A stretch of DNA of 64,000 bases. It comes from Halopenitus persicus. Its GTDB lineage: Archaea > Halobacteriota > Halobacteria > Halobacteriales > Haloferacaceae. The notes below the pieces were generated by a model. It was given only the letters and a program-made list of their open reading frames with translations. It had not been told where the DNA came from and ran no database searches. The stretch covers positions 155,213 through 219,212 of the forward strand of contig NZ_FNPC01000001.1 of NCBI RefSeq assembly GCF_900107205.1, given 5' to 3'. Each line of letters starts with the position of its first letter. The first letter of the stretch is position 1. Made by a program: the position numbers and the translations under genes. This document shows, one piece after another, positions 43,659 to 53,381 of this stretch.

Positions 43659-43723
43659 GACCGACGCCGACCGACGCCGACCGACGACGAACCGACGGCG
43701 GACCGACGGCGGACCGACGCGGA
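43659..43723. repeat. Imperfect 10-11-bp tandem repeats
   Basis: About six head-to-tail copies of GACCGACGCC-like units, the later ones with an inserted base. Purely intergenic. Confidence 0.75.
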
Positions 43724-43831
43724 TACACGGCGACGATCGCTTCGATGGCGGGACGGGGTCTCTCCCCTTCCGACATCGTTCCTCGAGGGGTTCTCGGCCA
43801 TCGACCGCCCGACGTCTCGACGCCACGACGT

Positions 43832-43870
43832 CGTCGCGTGGACGCCACGATGCCGTCGCGTGGACGCCAC
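43832..43870. repeat. Direct repeat, 17 bp, spacing 22 bp
   Basis: CGTCGCGTGGACGCCAC at 43832-43848 and again at 43854-43870, with a partial third copy just upstream (about 43818-43828). It lies 30-100 nt upstream of the membrane gene promoter. Confidence 0.8.
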
Positions 43871-43935
43871 AGCGGCGCGCTCGGTCGGACGAAACGGAAC
43901 TTTAATGCGCCGACCGGACGCAGCATCGAACGAGA

Positions 43936-44187
43936 ATGATCCCGCTGCAACCCCTGGTCAACAACTTCCTGCTGAATTATCACCTGGGGCACGTGTTGTT
44001 GTTCACGTTCGCGGTGACCACGCTGGGGGCGCTTCCGCTGAAGAGCCAGCGCGTCCTCGCGATCAACCTCACGGTCTTCGGGTTGATCTTCGCCATCGCG
44101 CCGTTCTCGACGATGACCGCCCCGTACATCCTCTTCGGCCTCGTGCTCATCGTCATCGGCCCCATTCTGTGGACGATGGCCGAGTGA
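43936..44187 (+). CDS. Small membrane protein
   Basis: 83 residues with three hydrophobic segments: LGHVLLFTFAVTTLGALPL, VLAINLTVFGLIFAIAPF and APYILFGLVLIVIGPILWTMAE. Leaderless start supported by CTTTAATG about 30 nt upstream. Function unknown; likely haloarchaeal-specific. Confidence 0.75.
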   Translation: MIPLQPLVNNFLLNYHLGHVLLFTFAVTTLGALPLKSQRVLAINLTVFGLIFAIAPFSTMTAPYILFGLVLIVIGPILWTMAE

Positions 44188-44413
44188 TCGTTCGGCTCGA
44201 CGCTTCCGAGACGGCCGGCCGCCCGCCTGACTCGACCTCCCCGATCGCTCGACCGTTCTCTCGTGAACCCGTGTTGCGTCCGCCCGTCGTCGTTTCGTCT
44301 CACGTCTCCTTCCGGATCCGCCCGCGTCCGGTTCACCGCCGTGATCGTCCGCGTTCGCTTCCGATCGCGGATCGATCCACCCCCTTTTTTGCTCGCCGAC
44401 GCAACCCCCGAGT

Positions 44414-45289
44414 ATGATCACGGTACGGGCACCCGCCACGAGCGCGAACCTCGGCAGCGGGTTCGACACGTTCGGCGCCGCGCTCGCCCGGCCGGCCGAC
44501 GTCGTGACCGTCGAGAAGGCCGAAACGACCTCGATCGAGGTCACCGGCGTCGGCGCGCAGTACATCCCCGAGGACCCCGAGAAGAACACCGTCGGCGCGG
44601 TCGTGGAGGCGCTCGAGGCGCCCGCGGCGATCCACATCGACAAGGGCGTGCGCCCGGCCTCGGGGCTCGGCTCCTCGGCGGCCAGCGCCGCCGCGGCGGC
44701 CGTCGGACTCAACGAGCTCTACGACCGCGGCTACTCGCGGGAGGAGCTCGTGCCCATCGCCGCGAAGGGCGAGGCGGTCGTCTCCGGCGTCGCCCACGCG
44801 GACAACGTCGCGCCGGCCATCGTCGGCGGGTTCACCGTCACCACCCCGAACGGAACCCACGGGGTCGAGACGGGCGTGCCGCTCGTGGCGTGTCTGCCCG
44901 ACGTCGCCGTCTCGACCCGGGACGCCCGCCGGGTCGTGCCGGAGACGGCGTCGATGGAGGACGTCGTCGAGACCGTCGGCAACGCGGCGACGCTCACGAT
45001 CGGGATGTGCCGGTCGGACCCGGAGCTCGTCGGCGAGGGGATGGACGACCCGGTCGTCACGCCCGAACGCGCCCGACTCATCACCGGCTACGACGACGTC
45101 CGCGAGGCGGCCTTCGAGGCGGGTGCCGACGGGGTCACCGTCAGCGGCGCCGGGCCGACGGTGCTCGCGGTCTGCACGGAGTCCGACCGCCGGCACGTCG
45201 CCGCCGCGATGGTCGATGCCTTTGCGAACGCGGGCATCGAGTCGCGGGCGTATCAGACCCGGATCGGTCGCGGCGCGACGGTGTTATGA
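44414..45289 (+). CDS. thrB: Homoserine kinase
   Basis: 291 residues. GHMP-kinase of threonine synthesis. TVRAPATSANLGSGFDTFGAAL at the N-terminus, PASGLGSSAASAAAAAVGLNEL as the GHMP ATP-binding motif 2, and GVTVSGAGPTVLAVC as the C-terminal motif 3 are all intact. A poly-T box in CCTTTTTTTGC lies about 27 nt upstream of the ATG. The 3' end meets pdxS across a perfect palindrome. Confidence 0.95.
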   Translation: MITVRAPATSANLGSGFDTFGAALARPADVVTVEKAETTSIEVTGVGAQYIPEDPEKNTVGAVVEALEAPAAIHIDKGVRPASGLGSSAASAAAAAVGLNELYDRGYSREELVPIAAKGEAVVSGVAHADNVAPAIVGGFTVTTPNGTHGVETGVPLVACLPDVAVSTRDARRVVPETASMEDVVETVGNAATLTIGMCRSDPELVGEGMDDPVVTPERARLITGYDDVREAAFEAGADGVTVSGAGPTVLAVCTESDRRHVAAAMVDAFANAGIESRAYQTRIGRGATVL

Positions 45290-45294
45290 CTACC

Positions 45295-45314
45295 CCCACG
45301 ACTGCAGTCGTGGG
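45295..45314. terminator. 20-bp perfect palindrome between convergent genes
   Basis: CCCACGACTGCAGTCGTGGG, beginning 6 nt after the thrB stop codon and followed by the pyrimidine run CCTTCTCCT. It may act as a bidirectional terminator. Its form also recalls the hairpin ends of IS200/IS605-type elements in haloarchaea, so a transposon scar is an alternative. Confidence 0.5.
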
Positions 45315-45385
45315 CCTTCTCCTCGAATCCGTGTAACGTACGGCTCGAAAAACGGTCGAGAATCGGTTTGAACGCCGTTTCCCGC

Positions 45386-46294
45386 CTAGACGCCGCGGCC
45401 CTGCAGCCGTTCCTCGTCCGGGATGGAGTCGGTCGACTGGCCCTGCATTCCCTTGCCGACGCCGCGGGCGATCTCGGCGAGCTCGTCGGCGTCGTCCCAA
45501 TTGGTGACGGCCTCGACGATCGCCGTCCCCATCTCGCTGGGGTTCTCCGCGCCGAAGATGCCCGAGCCGACGAAGATCCCGTCGCAGCCGTAATACATCA
45601 TCAGCGCCGCGTCCGCCGGCGTGGCGATCCCGCCCGCGGCGAAGTTGACGACCGGCAGCCGGCCGGCGTCGGCGGTCTCGTGGACGAGCTCGCGCGGGGC
45701 GCCGTGTTCGCGGGCCCATTTCTCGCGCTCGGTATGTTCGAGGCCCGCGATCTCGCGGATCTGTCGCTGCATCGTCCGCTGGTGTTTGACGGCCTGGTTG
45801 ACGTCGCCGGTCCCGGCCTCCCCCTTGGTGCGGATCATCGCCGCGCCCTCGTTGATGCGGCGGAGCGCCTCGGGCAGGTTCCGGGCGCCGCAGACGAACG
45901 GGGCGGTGAACTCGCGTTTGTCGATGTGGTACTCGTCGTCCGCCGGCGTGAGGACCTCCGACTCGTCGATCATGTCGACGCCGAGCGACTCGAGGATCTC
46001 CGCCTCCTTGCGGTGGCCGATCCGGGACTTCCCCATCACCGGGATCGAGACCTCGTCGATGATCTCGGTGACGTTCGTCGGGTCGGGCATCCGGGCGACG
46101 CCGCCGCGCTTCCGGATGTCCGCCGGGACGGCCTCGAGCGCCATCACCGCGACGGCACCGGCGTCCTCGGCGATCCGGGCCTGTTCGCGGGTGACGACGT
46201 CCATGATCACGCCGCCCTTCTGCATCCGGGCGAATCCGCGTTTGACCAGCTCCGTGCCGCGTTTGAGCTCCTCGAGATCGGTGGCGTCTGCCAT
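45386..46294 (-). CDS. pdxS: Pyridoxal 5'-phosphate synthase lyase subunit
   Basis: 302 residues. TIM-barrel subunit that builds PLP from ribose 5-phosphate, glyceraldehyde 3-phosphate and ammonia. [67 protein letters not shown] and [31 protein letters not shown] are textbook PdxS motifs. The box GTTAAGT about 27 nt upstream of ATG 46294 chooses this start over one eight codons earlier. The glutaminase PdxT is not in the window. Confidence 0.97.
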   Translation of the reverse strand: MADATDLEELKRGTELVKRGFARMQKGGVIMDVVTREQARIAEDAGAVAVMALEAVPADIRKRGGVARMPDPTNVTEIIDEVSIPVMGKSRIGHRKEAEILESLGVDMIDESEVLTPADDEYHIDKREFTAPFVCGARNLPEALRRINEGAAMIRTKGEAGTGDVNQAVKHQRTMQRQIREIAGLEHTEREKWAREHGAPRELVHETADAGRLPVVNFAAGGIATPADAALMMYYGCDGIFVGSGIFGAENPSEMGTAIVEAVTNWDDADELAEIARGVGKGMQGQSTDSIPDEERLQGRGV

Positions 46295-46576
46295 ACGTTC
46301 CCTTTGAACGGTACCCACTTAACGACCGCGCCTTTCGATTTCGATTCAGGTTCCCGGGGAGAGATGTGTTAGCTCTTCAATATAGACGCCGATCGATCGA
46401 TGTTTGCGCAACACGGGGAACGTTTGCACAGCCGTGGCTTCTTCCGTCAGTGATCCACGGTCCCGAACGGGAGCCGGCGTCCGTCGTCCGCGCCGCTCGA
46501 TCTCGACCGTGGCATGTGATCGCAACCGTGCTGCTCAGTTGCCAAGGTTTTTGCCTCCGATCCGGCTACCGTTCGT

Positions 46577-47296
46577 ATGACCTCCCCGTACGAGGTGTTG
46601 GGGATCGACGCCGACGCGGACGACGGGGAGATCGAACGCGCGTACCGTCGCCGCGTGCTCGAGACGCACCCGGACCACGGGGGCTCCGCTCGGGAATTTC
46701 AGACCGTGAGGGAGGCCTACGAGGCCATCGTCGACGGCGACGGAACGGTCGACGTGGACCGGATCGAGGAGGGCAGCGACGGACCCGGTGAAGACGGAAC
46801 CGGCGACGTTGCCGGCGGGTCCGAGGCGGGCGGCGACTCCGAGGGCGGAGCCGACGCCGCCGAATCGGAACCGGCCGCGACCGTCGAGTACCTCGATTAC
46901 GAACGCCTCACCGACCACGGCTGGGACCTCGGGGACGAGGACCTCTTCGAGAAGGCGGCCGCGGCCGACCTCCCGCACGCCGCCTACGGCAAGTTTCTCG
47001 TCCAGCCGGGCGAGTCGCTGCTCGAGGCCGCCGAGAACCGCGGCTTCGCGTGGCCGTACGCCTGTCGCGGCGGCGCGTGCGCGAACTGTGCCGTGGCGGT
47101 CCTCGAGGGCGAGCTGTCAATTCCCGCGAACAACGTCCTCTCGGAGGAGCTGATCGACGGCGACATCCGGCTCTCCTGCGTCGGTGAGCCGCTCACCGAC
47201 GAGCTCCGGATCGTCTTCAACGTCAAGCACCTCCCCGGTCTCGAGGAGCTCCGACTGCCGCCGCACCCCTTCGACCGCGCGCGTGCCGACGATTGA
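46577..47296 (+). CDS. J-domain / 2Fe-2S ferredoxin fusion
   Basis: 239 residues. N-terminal J domain (1-52): SPYEVLGIDADADDGEIERAYRRRVLETHPDHGGSAREFQTVREAYEAI with an intact HPD motif. After a Gly/Glu-rich linker comes a plant/haloarchaeal-type [2Fe-2S] ferredoxin (about 100-239) with YACRGGACANCAVAVLEGEL (Cys at the first three ligand positions) and RLSCVGEPLTDEL (the fourth Cys). The combination suggests a ferredoxin delivered to, or assembled by, a DnaK-type chaperone. Known in haloarchaea as an unusual domain architecture. Confidence 0.92.
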   Translation: MTSPYEVLGIDADADDGEIERAYRRRVLETHPDHGGSAREFQTVREAYEAIVDGDGTVDVDRIEEGSDGPGEDGTGDVAGGSEAGGDSEGGADAAESEPAATVEYLDYERLTDHGWDLGDEDLFEKAAAADLPHAAYGKFLVQPGESLLEAAENRGFAWPYACRGGACANCAVAVLEGELSIPANNVLSEELIDGDIRLSCVGEPLTDELRIVFNVKHLPGLEELRLPPHPFDRARADD

Positions 47297-47410
47297 AAAG
47301 GGATCTGAGAACGCGATCGGCGTTGAGAACCCGGCTCGTCGATCGGATCGAGACCACGACTCGTCGATCCGTCGACCGATCCACGACGCTACGTCAGTGA
47401 ACCCACCGCG

Positions 47411-47959
47411 CTACGTCAGTCGATCGTAGGCGCGCGTCAGGCGTTTGAACGCCTCCTCGTCGCCCGACTCCGCATCCGGATGGAGCGACTTCGCCCGCTC
47501 GCGATAGGCGCGCTTGATGGTCTCCTCGTCGGCGTCGGGCTCGACGCCGAGCGTTCGATACGCGGCTTCGAGACCCATCGGATCGGGTGTTCCGACGCCA
47601 GGATTACCGGGACCACCCCGACTCCCGGAACCGCCGGGATCGCCGCCGGTTCGCCGTCCGGACCCGCGGGTTTGTCGTCCGGACCCCCCGCCGAAGGCGG
47701 CCGCACGGTTGCGGCGCGTTCGCTCGCGGGTCCGCCGCTCGCGCTCGCGTTGGCGTGCGGCGGCCCGTGAGACGGTTCGCGACCGGATCCGCTCGTCGAG
47801 CCGCCCTCGAGCGTGTAGCGACAGGAGGTACGCGGCGGCCCCGAACGGGATCGCGACGAACAGCAGGACCGGGTGGACGACGACGCCGGCGACCGCCAGC
47901 AGCGCCGTGAGCCCGACGAACGTCGCCGCCAGCCCCACCACGATCGGTCGATCGGTCAC
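47411..47959 (-). CDS. Membrane J-domain protein
   Basis: 182 residues, GTG start. Two adjacent hydrophobic segments ([22 protein letters not shown] and [16 protein letters not shown]) are followed by an Arg-rich and Gly-rich linker and a C-terminal J domain ([50 protein letters not shown]) with the HPD motif. It would recruit DnaK to the membrane. It converges on the J-domain ferredoxin gene. The box in CTTACGG about 27 nt upstream supports the start. Confidence 0.9.
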   Translation of the reverse strand: MTDRPIVVGLAATFVGLTALLAVAGVVVHPVLLFVAIPFGAAAYLLSLHARGRLDERIRSRTVSRAAARQRERERRTRERTRRNRAAAFGGGSGRQTRGSGRRTGGDPGGSGSRGGPGNPGVGTPDPMGLEAAYRTLGVEPDADEETIKRAYRERAKSLHPDAESGDEEAFKRLTRAYDRLT

Positions 47960-48163
47960 AGGGGTCGTTGGGCGGGGACGACCGTAAGCGTCCCGGCGGT
48001 TGCGGGGAACGGAACCGCCGGGCGGTTGCGGGGAGTGGAACGTCCCGGCGGACACGGGGCCGCGATCGTTCCCGCGAGCACGACGTCGGCCCCGGACGTG
48101 CGAGCACGGCGTCGGTCCCGGACGTCCGTGGCGTTTATTTCCTCTCCCCGCCCCCTCACGTGT

Positions 48164-51100
48164 ATGTCGACGGCGGACCCCACGACCGTCACCGGGCTGC
48201 CGCCCTCGATCGCGGCCGCCCGCGACGATCTGACACCGATGCTCTCCCAGTACGCCGACCTGTGTGCGGCCCACGAGGACGCGATCGTGCTCTTTCAGGT
48301 GGGCGACTTCTACGAGGCCTTCTGCGAGGCGGCCGAGGAGGTGGCCCGCGTCTGCGAGGTGACGCTCACCAAACGCGAGGATTCGACCGGGTCGTACCCG
48401 ATGGCCGGAATCCCGATCGACAACGCGACGAGCTACCTCGAGCGGCTGCTCGAGGCCGACTACCGCGTCGCGATCGCCGACCAAACGGAGGACGCGGCGG
48501 CCGCCTCGGGGCTCGTCGACCGCGCCGTCACCCAGGTGATCACGCCCGGCACGGTCGTCGACGAGGACCTGTTGACGGACCGGACCACCAACTACGTCGC
48601 GGCCCTGACCCGCGAGACGGAGGCGGCCGAGGACGGCCGGGGTGGCCGGGACGTGTACGGCCTCGCGGCGGTCGACGTCGCAACCGGCGAGTGTCTGGCC
48701 ACGAGCGGCGACCGGGACACGGTCGCCGAGGAGCTCGACCGGCTCGCACCGGCCGAACTCGTCCGCGGCCCGGGGACGAGGCCGCCCGCGGCGAACGATG
48801 CGTCCGGCGAGGGTCGTGCTCCCAACGATGACGACGAACCCGAGGACGACGAACCCGATGACGATGACGCCGCAGCCGACGGTGACGCCTCCGCCGATGA
48901 CGTTCCCGAACCGGTCGGGACGGACGCGCGCTGGATGGAGACGGTCCTGTCGGACGACCGGTTCGCGCCGCGGGCCGCGCGCGACCGCCTGGAGCCGTAT
49001 CTGTCCGCGCCCGAGGAGCGGTTCGCGACCGAGGCCGAGCTCCGCGCCGCCGGGGCGGTCCTGGCGTACGCCGAGTACACCCAGGGCGACGACGGGCCGC
49101 TCGAGTACGTCTCCCGGATCCGCCGGTACGATCCCCGGAGACATCTGCGGCTCGACGCGGCCGCCCAGCGCAGCCTCGAGCTGTTCGAGAACCGGGGGCC
49201 GGGCGCCGGCGACACGCTCTTCGACGTGATCGACGAGACGAGCTGCGCGCTCGGCCGCCGCCGACTCGAGCGCTGGCTCCGCCGCCCCCTGATCGAGCCG
49301 GACCGGATCCGGTCGCGACACGACGCCGTCGAGTGGCTCGTCGACGAGCCGATCGTTCGTGAAACGGTCGCTGACGGGCTGACCGGAGCCTACGACCTCG
49401 AGCGCCTCGTGAGCCGGATCTCCCGCGGGCGGGCGAACGCCCGGGATCTCAGGTCCCTCGAGACCACGCTCGCGGTCGTCCCCGACCTTCGTGACGCCCT
49501 GTCGGCGGGGAATGATTCGACCGCATCCACTGAGGCTGATTCGGCCGCGCCCTGTGACCATCTCCGGGATCTCCGCGAGCGGCTGGATCCCCTGCCCGAG
49601 ATCCGGGAGCTGATCGACGAGGCGATCGCCGTCGACCCGCCACAGGAGATCACCGACGGCGACGTGATCCGGGACGGGTACGACGCGGAGCTGGACGACC
49701 TCCGGGCGACCGAACGCGAGGGGCGGGAGTGGGTCGCCGAGCTGGAGGCTCGCGAGCGCGAGCGGACCGGGATCGACTCGTTGACCGTCGGACACACCCA
49801 GGTGCACGGCTACTACATCGAGGTCACCGATCCCAACCTCGATGCCGTCCCCGACGACTACCACCGTCGCCAGACGCTGAAGAACAGCGAGCGGTTCTAC
49901 ACGCCCGAGCTGAAGGAGCGCGAGGACGAGATCGTCGGGGCGAGCGAGCGCGCGGACGCCCTCGAGTACGAGCTGTTCACCGACGTCCGCGCGACCGTCG
50001 CCGCGGCGGCCGACCGGCTCCAGGCGCTCGCGGACGCGCTGGCCGAGCTCGACGCCCTCGTCTCGCTTGCGACCGTGGCGCTGGAGGGGGAGTACGTTCG
50101 ACCCACGATCGTGGACCCGTCGACCGTCGACGGGACTGACGATCCCCGCGACGAAACCGGCGACCCCTACGACGAAACCGACGACCCCTACGACGGACCC
50201 GACGGCGGCGGATCCGACGGCGACCGGATCGGCATCGCGATCGAGGGCGGCCGCCATCCGGTCGTCGAGCGACGGGGCGAGTTCGTCCCGAACGACGTCG
50301 ACCTCGAACGTGGCGACCTCGCGCTGATCACGGGGCCGAACATGAGCGGGAAGTCGACGTACATGCGACAGGTCGCGCTCGCGGTCGTGTTGGCACAGAT
50401 GGGGTCGTTCGTCCCCGCGCAGGCGGCCCGGATCCCGATCGTCGACCGCGTGTTCACCCGGATCGGCGCCTCCGACGACATCGCGGGGGGCCAGTCGACG
50501 TTCATGCGCGAGATGAGCGAGCTGACCGAGGTCCTCCACGACGCCACGGCCGACTCGCTGGTCCTGCTCGACGAGGTCGGCCGCGGCACCGCGACCACGG
50601 ACGGTCGGGCGATCGCGTGCGCCGCGGCGGAGTTCATCGTGGACGAGATCGGGGCGACGACGCTGTTCGCCACCCACTACCACGAGCTGACCGAACTGGC
50701 GGAGCGCCGCGATCGCGTCCGCAACCTCCATTTCACCGCGACCAGGGAGGACGGCGAGGTGACGTTCCTCCACCGCGTCGCTCCCGGCGCGTCCTCCTCC
50801 TCCTACGGGATCGAGGTGGCGGCGCTGGCCGGCGTACCGCCCGCGGTCGTCGACCGCGCACGGGAGCGAATCGAGCCATCTGCGGACGCGGATGCCTCGC
50901 GTGACGGGCCGACCGGTGACGCTCCGGACGCGATCGGGGACGACGCACACGATCGAGCGGTCGGCGAGGCGACCCTCCGCGACTTCCTCGCGGCGGCCGA
51001 TGATGCCGATCCGGACGATCGATCGACCCATCACGACCGGATCGATCGAACTGCACCGACCGACCGGCCCGACGATCGGGACGCGGACCCCGACCGCGAG

Positions 51101-51229
51101 ACCAGGGACCGGACCGGCCCCGTTGACGTGGAGCTGGCCGCAGCCATCCGGTCGCTCGACATCGCGACGATGACGCCGATGGAGGCGTTGAACACGCTCC
51201 ACGACCTCCAGCGGGAGCTCGACCGATGA
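48164..51229 (+). CDS. mutS: DNA mismatch repair protein MutS
   Basis: 1021 residues, longer than the usual 850. [10 protein letters not shown] is the mismatch-recognition Phe-x-Glu-type motif; [17 protein letters not shown] (about 724) the Walker [17 protein letters not shown] the Walker B region; [10 protein letters not shown] the later ATPase motif. Length gain comes from acidic insertions at about residues 222-250 and 655-685 and an acidic stretch before the C-terminus. Box GTTTATTT about 27 nt upstream. Overlaps mutL by ATGA, so the two form an operon. Confidence 0.97.
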   Translation: MSTADPTTVTGLPPSIAAARDDLTPMLSQYADLCAAHEDAIVLFQVGDFYEAFCEAAEEVARVCEVTLTKREDSTGSYPMAGIPIDNATSYLERLLEADYRVAIADQTEDAAAASGLVDRAVTQVITPGTVVDEDLLTDRTTNYVAALTRETEAAEDGRGGRDVYGLAAVDVATGECLATSGDRDTVAEELDRLAPAELVRGPGTRPPAANDASGEGRAPNDDDEPEDDEPDDDDAAADGDASADDVPEPVGTDARWMETVLSDDRFAPRAARDRLEPYLSAPEERFATEAELRAAGAVLAYAEYTQGDDGPLEYVSRIRRYDPRRHLRLDAAAQRSLELFENRGPGAGDTLFDVIDETSCALGRRRLERWLRRPLIEPDRIRSRHDAVEWLVDEPIVRETVADGLTGAYDLERLVSRISRGRANARDLRSLETTLAVVPDLRDALSAGNDSTASTEADSAAPCDHLRDLRERLDPLPEIRELIDEAIAVDPPQEITDGDVIRDGYDAELDDLRATEREGREWVAELEARERERTGIDSLTVGHTQVHGYYIEVTDPNLDAVPDDYHRRQTLKNSERFYTPELKEREDEIVGASERADALEYELFTDVRATVAAAADRLQALADALAELDALVSLATVALEGEYVRPTIVDPSTVDGTDDPRDETGDPYDETDDPYDGPDGGGSDGDRIGIAIEGGRHPVVERRGEFVPNDVDLERGDLALITGPNMSGKSTYMRQVALAVVLAQMGSFVPAQAARIPIVDRVFTRIGASDDIAGGQSTFMREMSELTEVLHDATADSLVLLDEVGRGTATTDGRAIACAAAEFIVDEIGATTLFATHYHELTELAERRDRVRNLHFTATREDGEVTFLHRVAPGASSSSYGIEVAALAGVPPAVVDRARERIEPSADADASRDGPTGDAPDAIGDDAHDRAVGEATLRDFLAAADDADPDDRSTHHDRIDRTAPTDRPDDRDADPDRETRDRTGPVDVELAAAIRSLDIATMTPMEALNTLHDLQRELDR

Positions 51230-53058
51230 CCCGCCACTCGCCGAACGACGCTGATCCCGATCGTCACGACGCCGAGTCCGTGGCCGACCCCGACGACACC
51301 GAGTCCGACCCCGGTGACGCCGGCGACGCCGAGTCCGACCCCGGTGACGCCGACCCCCGCGTTCGACGGCTCTCCGAGCGCACCGTCGACCGGATCGCCG
51401 CCGGCGAGGTGATCACGCGACCTGCCCGCGTCGTCGCCGAGCTGATCGACAACGCGCTCGATGCGGACGCGACGCGCGTCGCGATCGCCGTCGACGGCAA
51501 CGGGACCGACGCCATCCGGGTCCGCGACGACGGTCACGGAATGTCCCGCGCGGACGCTCGACTCGCCCTCGAGCGCCACGCGACGAGCAAGCTCCGGGAC
51601 GGCCAGGACCCGGTCGAGACGGCCTCGCTCGGCTTCCGGGGCGAGGCGCTGGCCGCGATCGCGGAGGCGGCCGGTCGCCTCGAGGTCGTCACCAACGACG
51701 GCGGCACCGTCGGTACTCGGATCGTCGCCGAGGATGGCGATCCAACCGTCGCCGACGCGGGACGCGCCCGCGGCACGACGGTGACCGTCGCGGACCTGTT
51801 TTCCACCCGCCCCGCCAGGCGCGAGTCGCTCGCGGGCCCGAGCGCCGAGTTCGCCCGGATATCCGCGCTCGTCGCCGACTACGCGCTCGCCCGACCGGAC
51901 GTCGCCGTCACCCTCGAACACGACGGGTCGGAGACGCTCTCGACGCCGGGAACCGGCTGGACGGACGCCGTCCTCGGCGTCTACGACCGCGACGTCGCGA
52001 GTCGATCGACGACGCTCGACGCGACGGACCGGGGGGCGCTCGGCGGGGACGGCACCGTCGAGATCCGGGGCGTCCTCGCGTATCCCTCGGTCACGCGCGC
52101 CACGCGCGATCACGTTCGCGTCGCCATCAACGGTCGCCCGGTCGCGGACGCCGGCCTCGAGCGTGCGATCGCCGCGGGATACGACCGGCTGCTCCCCGAC
52201 GGGCGCGAACCCGTGGCCGCGCTCGACGTCCGGCTGCCGGCCGGCGAGGTCGACCCGAACGTCCACCCGGCCAAGCGGGAGATCGGGCTGCGGCGCGGCG
52301 ACGCGGTGGCCGGAGCGGTGACGGACGCGGTCGCGGACGCGCTCGCCGGCGTCGACCTCCGGCGAAAGGCCGAGGTGGCGACGGATCTCGAGACGGCCCT
52401 CTCGCCGGTGGGGGACGCCTCGCCATTCGACGACGTGGAGCCGATCGGCCAGTATCGGGACCTGTATCTGTTGTGTGAGGCCGACGACGAGCTCCTCGTG
52501 ATCGACGCCCACGCGGCCCACGAGCGCGTCAACTACGAGCGACTACGGCGTGCGTTCGGGAGCGGTGCGGACGCGGACGGGAGTCCTGCCCCGAGGGAGG
52601 AGAGTGACGCAGCCGGCACGTCCGACGCGGTCGCGGTGCTCGATCCGCCGGCGACGGTCTCGCTGACGGGCGCCGAGCGGGCGGCGCTGGAAGCGCACGA
52701 GGACGCCCTTCGTCGACTCGGGTTCGACGTCGACCCCTTCGGCGGCGACCTCGTCAGGCTCCGGGCCGTTCCGGCGCCGTTCGGTCGGGCGGCCGACGTC
52801 GACGCCTTCCGCGACGCGGTCGGCCGGCTTGTGGGCGGGGAGGCTCCAGCGGACCCCTACGAGACGCTGCTGGCCGACCTCGCGTGCCACCCGTCGGTCA
52901 AACGCGGGGACGCGCTCGACCGGTCCGCGATGCGGAACCTCCTCGACCGGCTCGGCGAGTGCGAGCAGCCCTTCAGCTGTCCGCACGGGCGCCCGACCGT
53001 CCTCTCGATCGAGGAGGCGACGCTCGCGGCCGGCTTCGACCGGCCGTCCCGCGGCTGA
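51226..53058 (+). CDS. mutL: DNA mismatch repair protein MutL (endonuclease type)
   Basis: 610 residues. After a 45-residue acidic N-terminal extension come the GHKL ATPase motifs [17 protein letters not shown] and [17 protein letters not shown]. The C-terminal domain has [12 protein letters not shown], matching the DQHA(x)2E(x)4E endonuclease motif with Gln replaced by Ala, plus [10 protein letters not shown] and CPHGRPTV, so the nicking activity is likely retained. Coupled to mutS. Confidence 0.96.
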   Translation: MTRHSPNDADPDRHDAESVADPDDTESDPGDAGDAESDPGDADPRVRRLSERTVDRIAAGEVITRPARVVAELIDNALDADATRVAIAVDGNGTDAIRVRDDGHGMSRADARLALERHATSKLRDGQDPVETASLGFRGEALAAIAEAAGRLEVVTNDGGTVGTRIVAEDGDPTVADAGRARGTTVTVADLFSTRPARRESLAGPSAEFARISALVADYALARPDVAVTLEHDGSETLSTPGTGWTDAVLGVYDRDVASRSTTLDATDRGALGGDGTVEIRGVLAYPSVTRATRDHVRVAINGRPVADAGLERAIAAGYDRLLPDGREPVAALDVRLPAGEVDPNVHPAKREIGLRRGDAVAGAVTDAVADALAGVDLRRKAEVATDLETALSPVGDASPFDDVEPIGQYRDLYLLCEADDELLVIDAHAAHERVNYERLRRAFGSGADADGSPAPREESDAAGTSDAVAVLDPPATVSLTGAERAALEAHEDALRRLGFDVDPFGGDLVRLRAVPAPFGRAADVDAFRDAVGRLVGGEAPADPYETLLADLACHPSVKRGDALDRSAMRNLLDRLGECEQPFSCPHGRPTVLSIEEATLAAGFDRPSRG

Positions 53059-53098
53059 TCGGTCCCCCCGGGTCGCTGCGCCGGACGAATCGGGGGAG

Positions 53099-53380
53099 TT
53101 ACCACTCCTTGCAGTCGGCACACAGCTGCGCGCCGTCCTCGAGCCACCGCCGCTCGACGACCGCATCGCAGCGATCGCAGGCCGCACCGCCCGACGTCCA
53201 GGTCGCGGTGGCCGTCGCCGGCTCGACCGGGTTCGCGTCCTCCTCGGCATCGGTCTCGTCGGTATCGGTCTCCTCTGGGACGTCCGTCTCGCCGTCAGCC
53301 GCCGACTCGTCGACCGACTCGTTCCGGTCCCGGTCCGAGCCGGCGTCGGCGAACTCGTCGAGCGAACGGTCCTCGGTCAT
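53099..53380 (-). CDS. Small zinc-ribbon protein with acidic N-terminus
   Basis: 93 residues. The first 60 are a disordered Asp/Glu/Thr region; the last 30 hold a CxxC...CxxC zinc ribbon (ACDRCDAVVERRW..LCADCKEW). Its ATG lies one base after the lysS stop codon, so it is the last gene of pyrH-lysS-zinc ribbon. Probably a haloarchaeal DUF family (DUF7573-like by memory). Function unknown, perhaps linked to lysyl-tRNA synthesis. Confidence 0.75.
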   Translation of the reverse strand: MTEDRSLDEFADAGSDRDRNESVDESAADGETDVPEETDTDETDAEEDANPVEPATATATWTSGGAACDRCDAVVERRWLEDGAQLCADCKEW

Positions 53381-53381
53381 C

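Larger units (their letters stand above)
43557..43935. other. Intergenic region with low-complexity repeats
   Basis: 379 bp, AT-rich at its left (OsmC promoter), then two repeat blocks: imperfect 10-11-bp units of the type GACCGACGCC (43659-43723, six copies) and a 17-bp direct repeat CGTCGCGTGGACGCCAC at 43832-43848 and 43854-43870. The box CTTTAATG (43900-43907) serves the following gene. No coding frame supported. Confidence 0.7.

Noticed and set aside
45290-45385. Full IS200/IS605 element
   Set aside because: Only a hairpin is present; no tnpA or tnpB sequence in the 96-bp gap.
47411-51202. Minus-strand frame of over 1200 codons opposite mutS
   Set aside because: Only its last 182 codons (from the GTG at 47959) encode a real protein, the membrane J-domain protein; the rest is the mirror of mutS.
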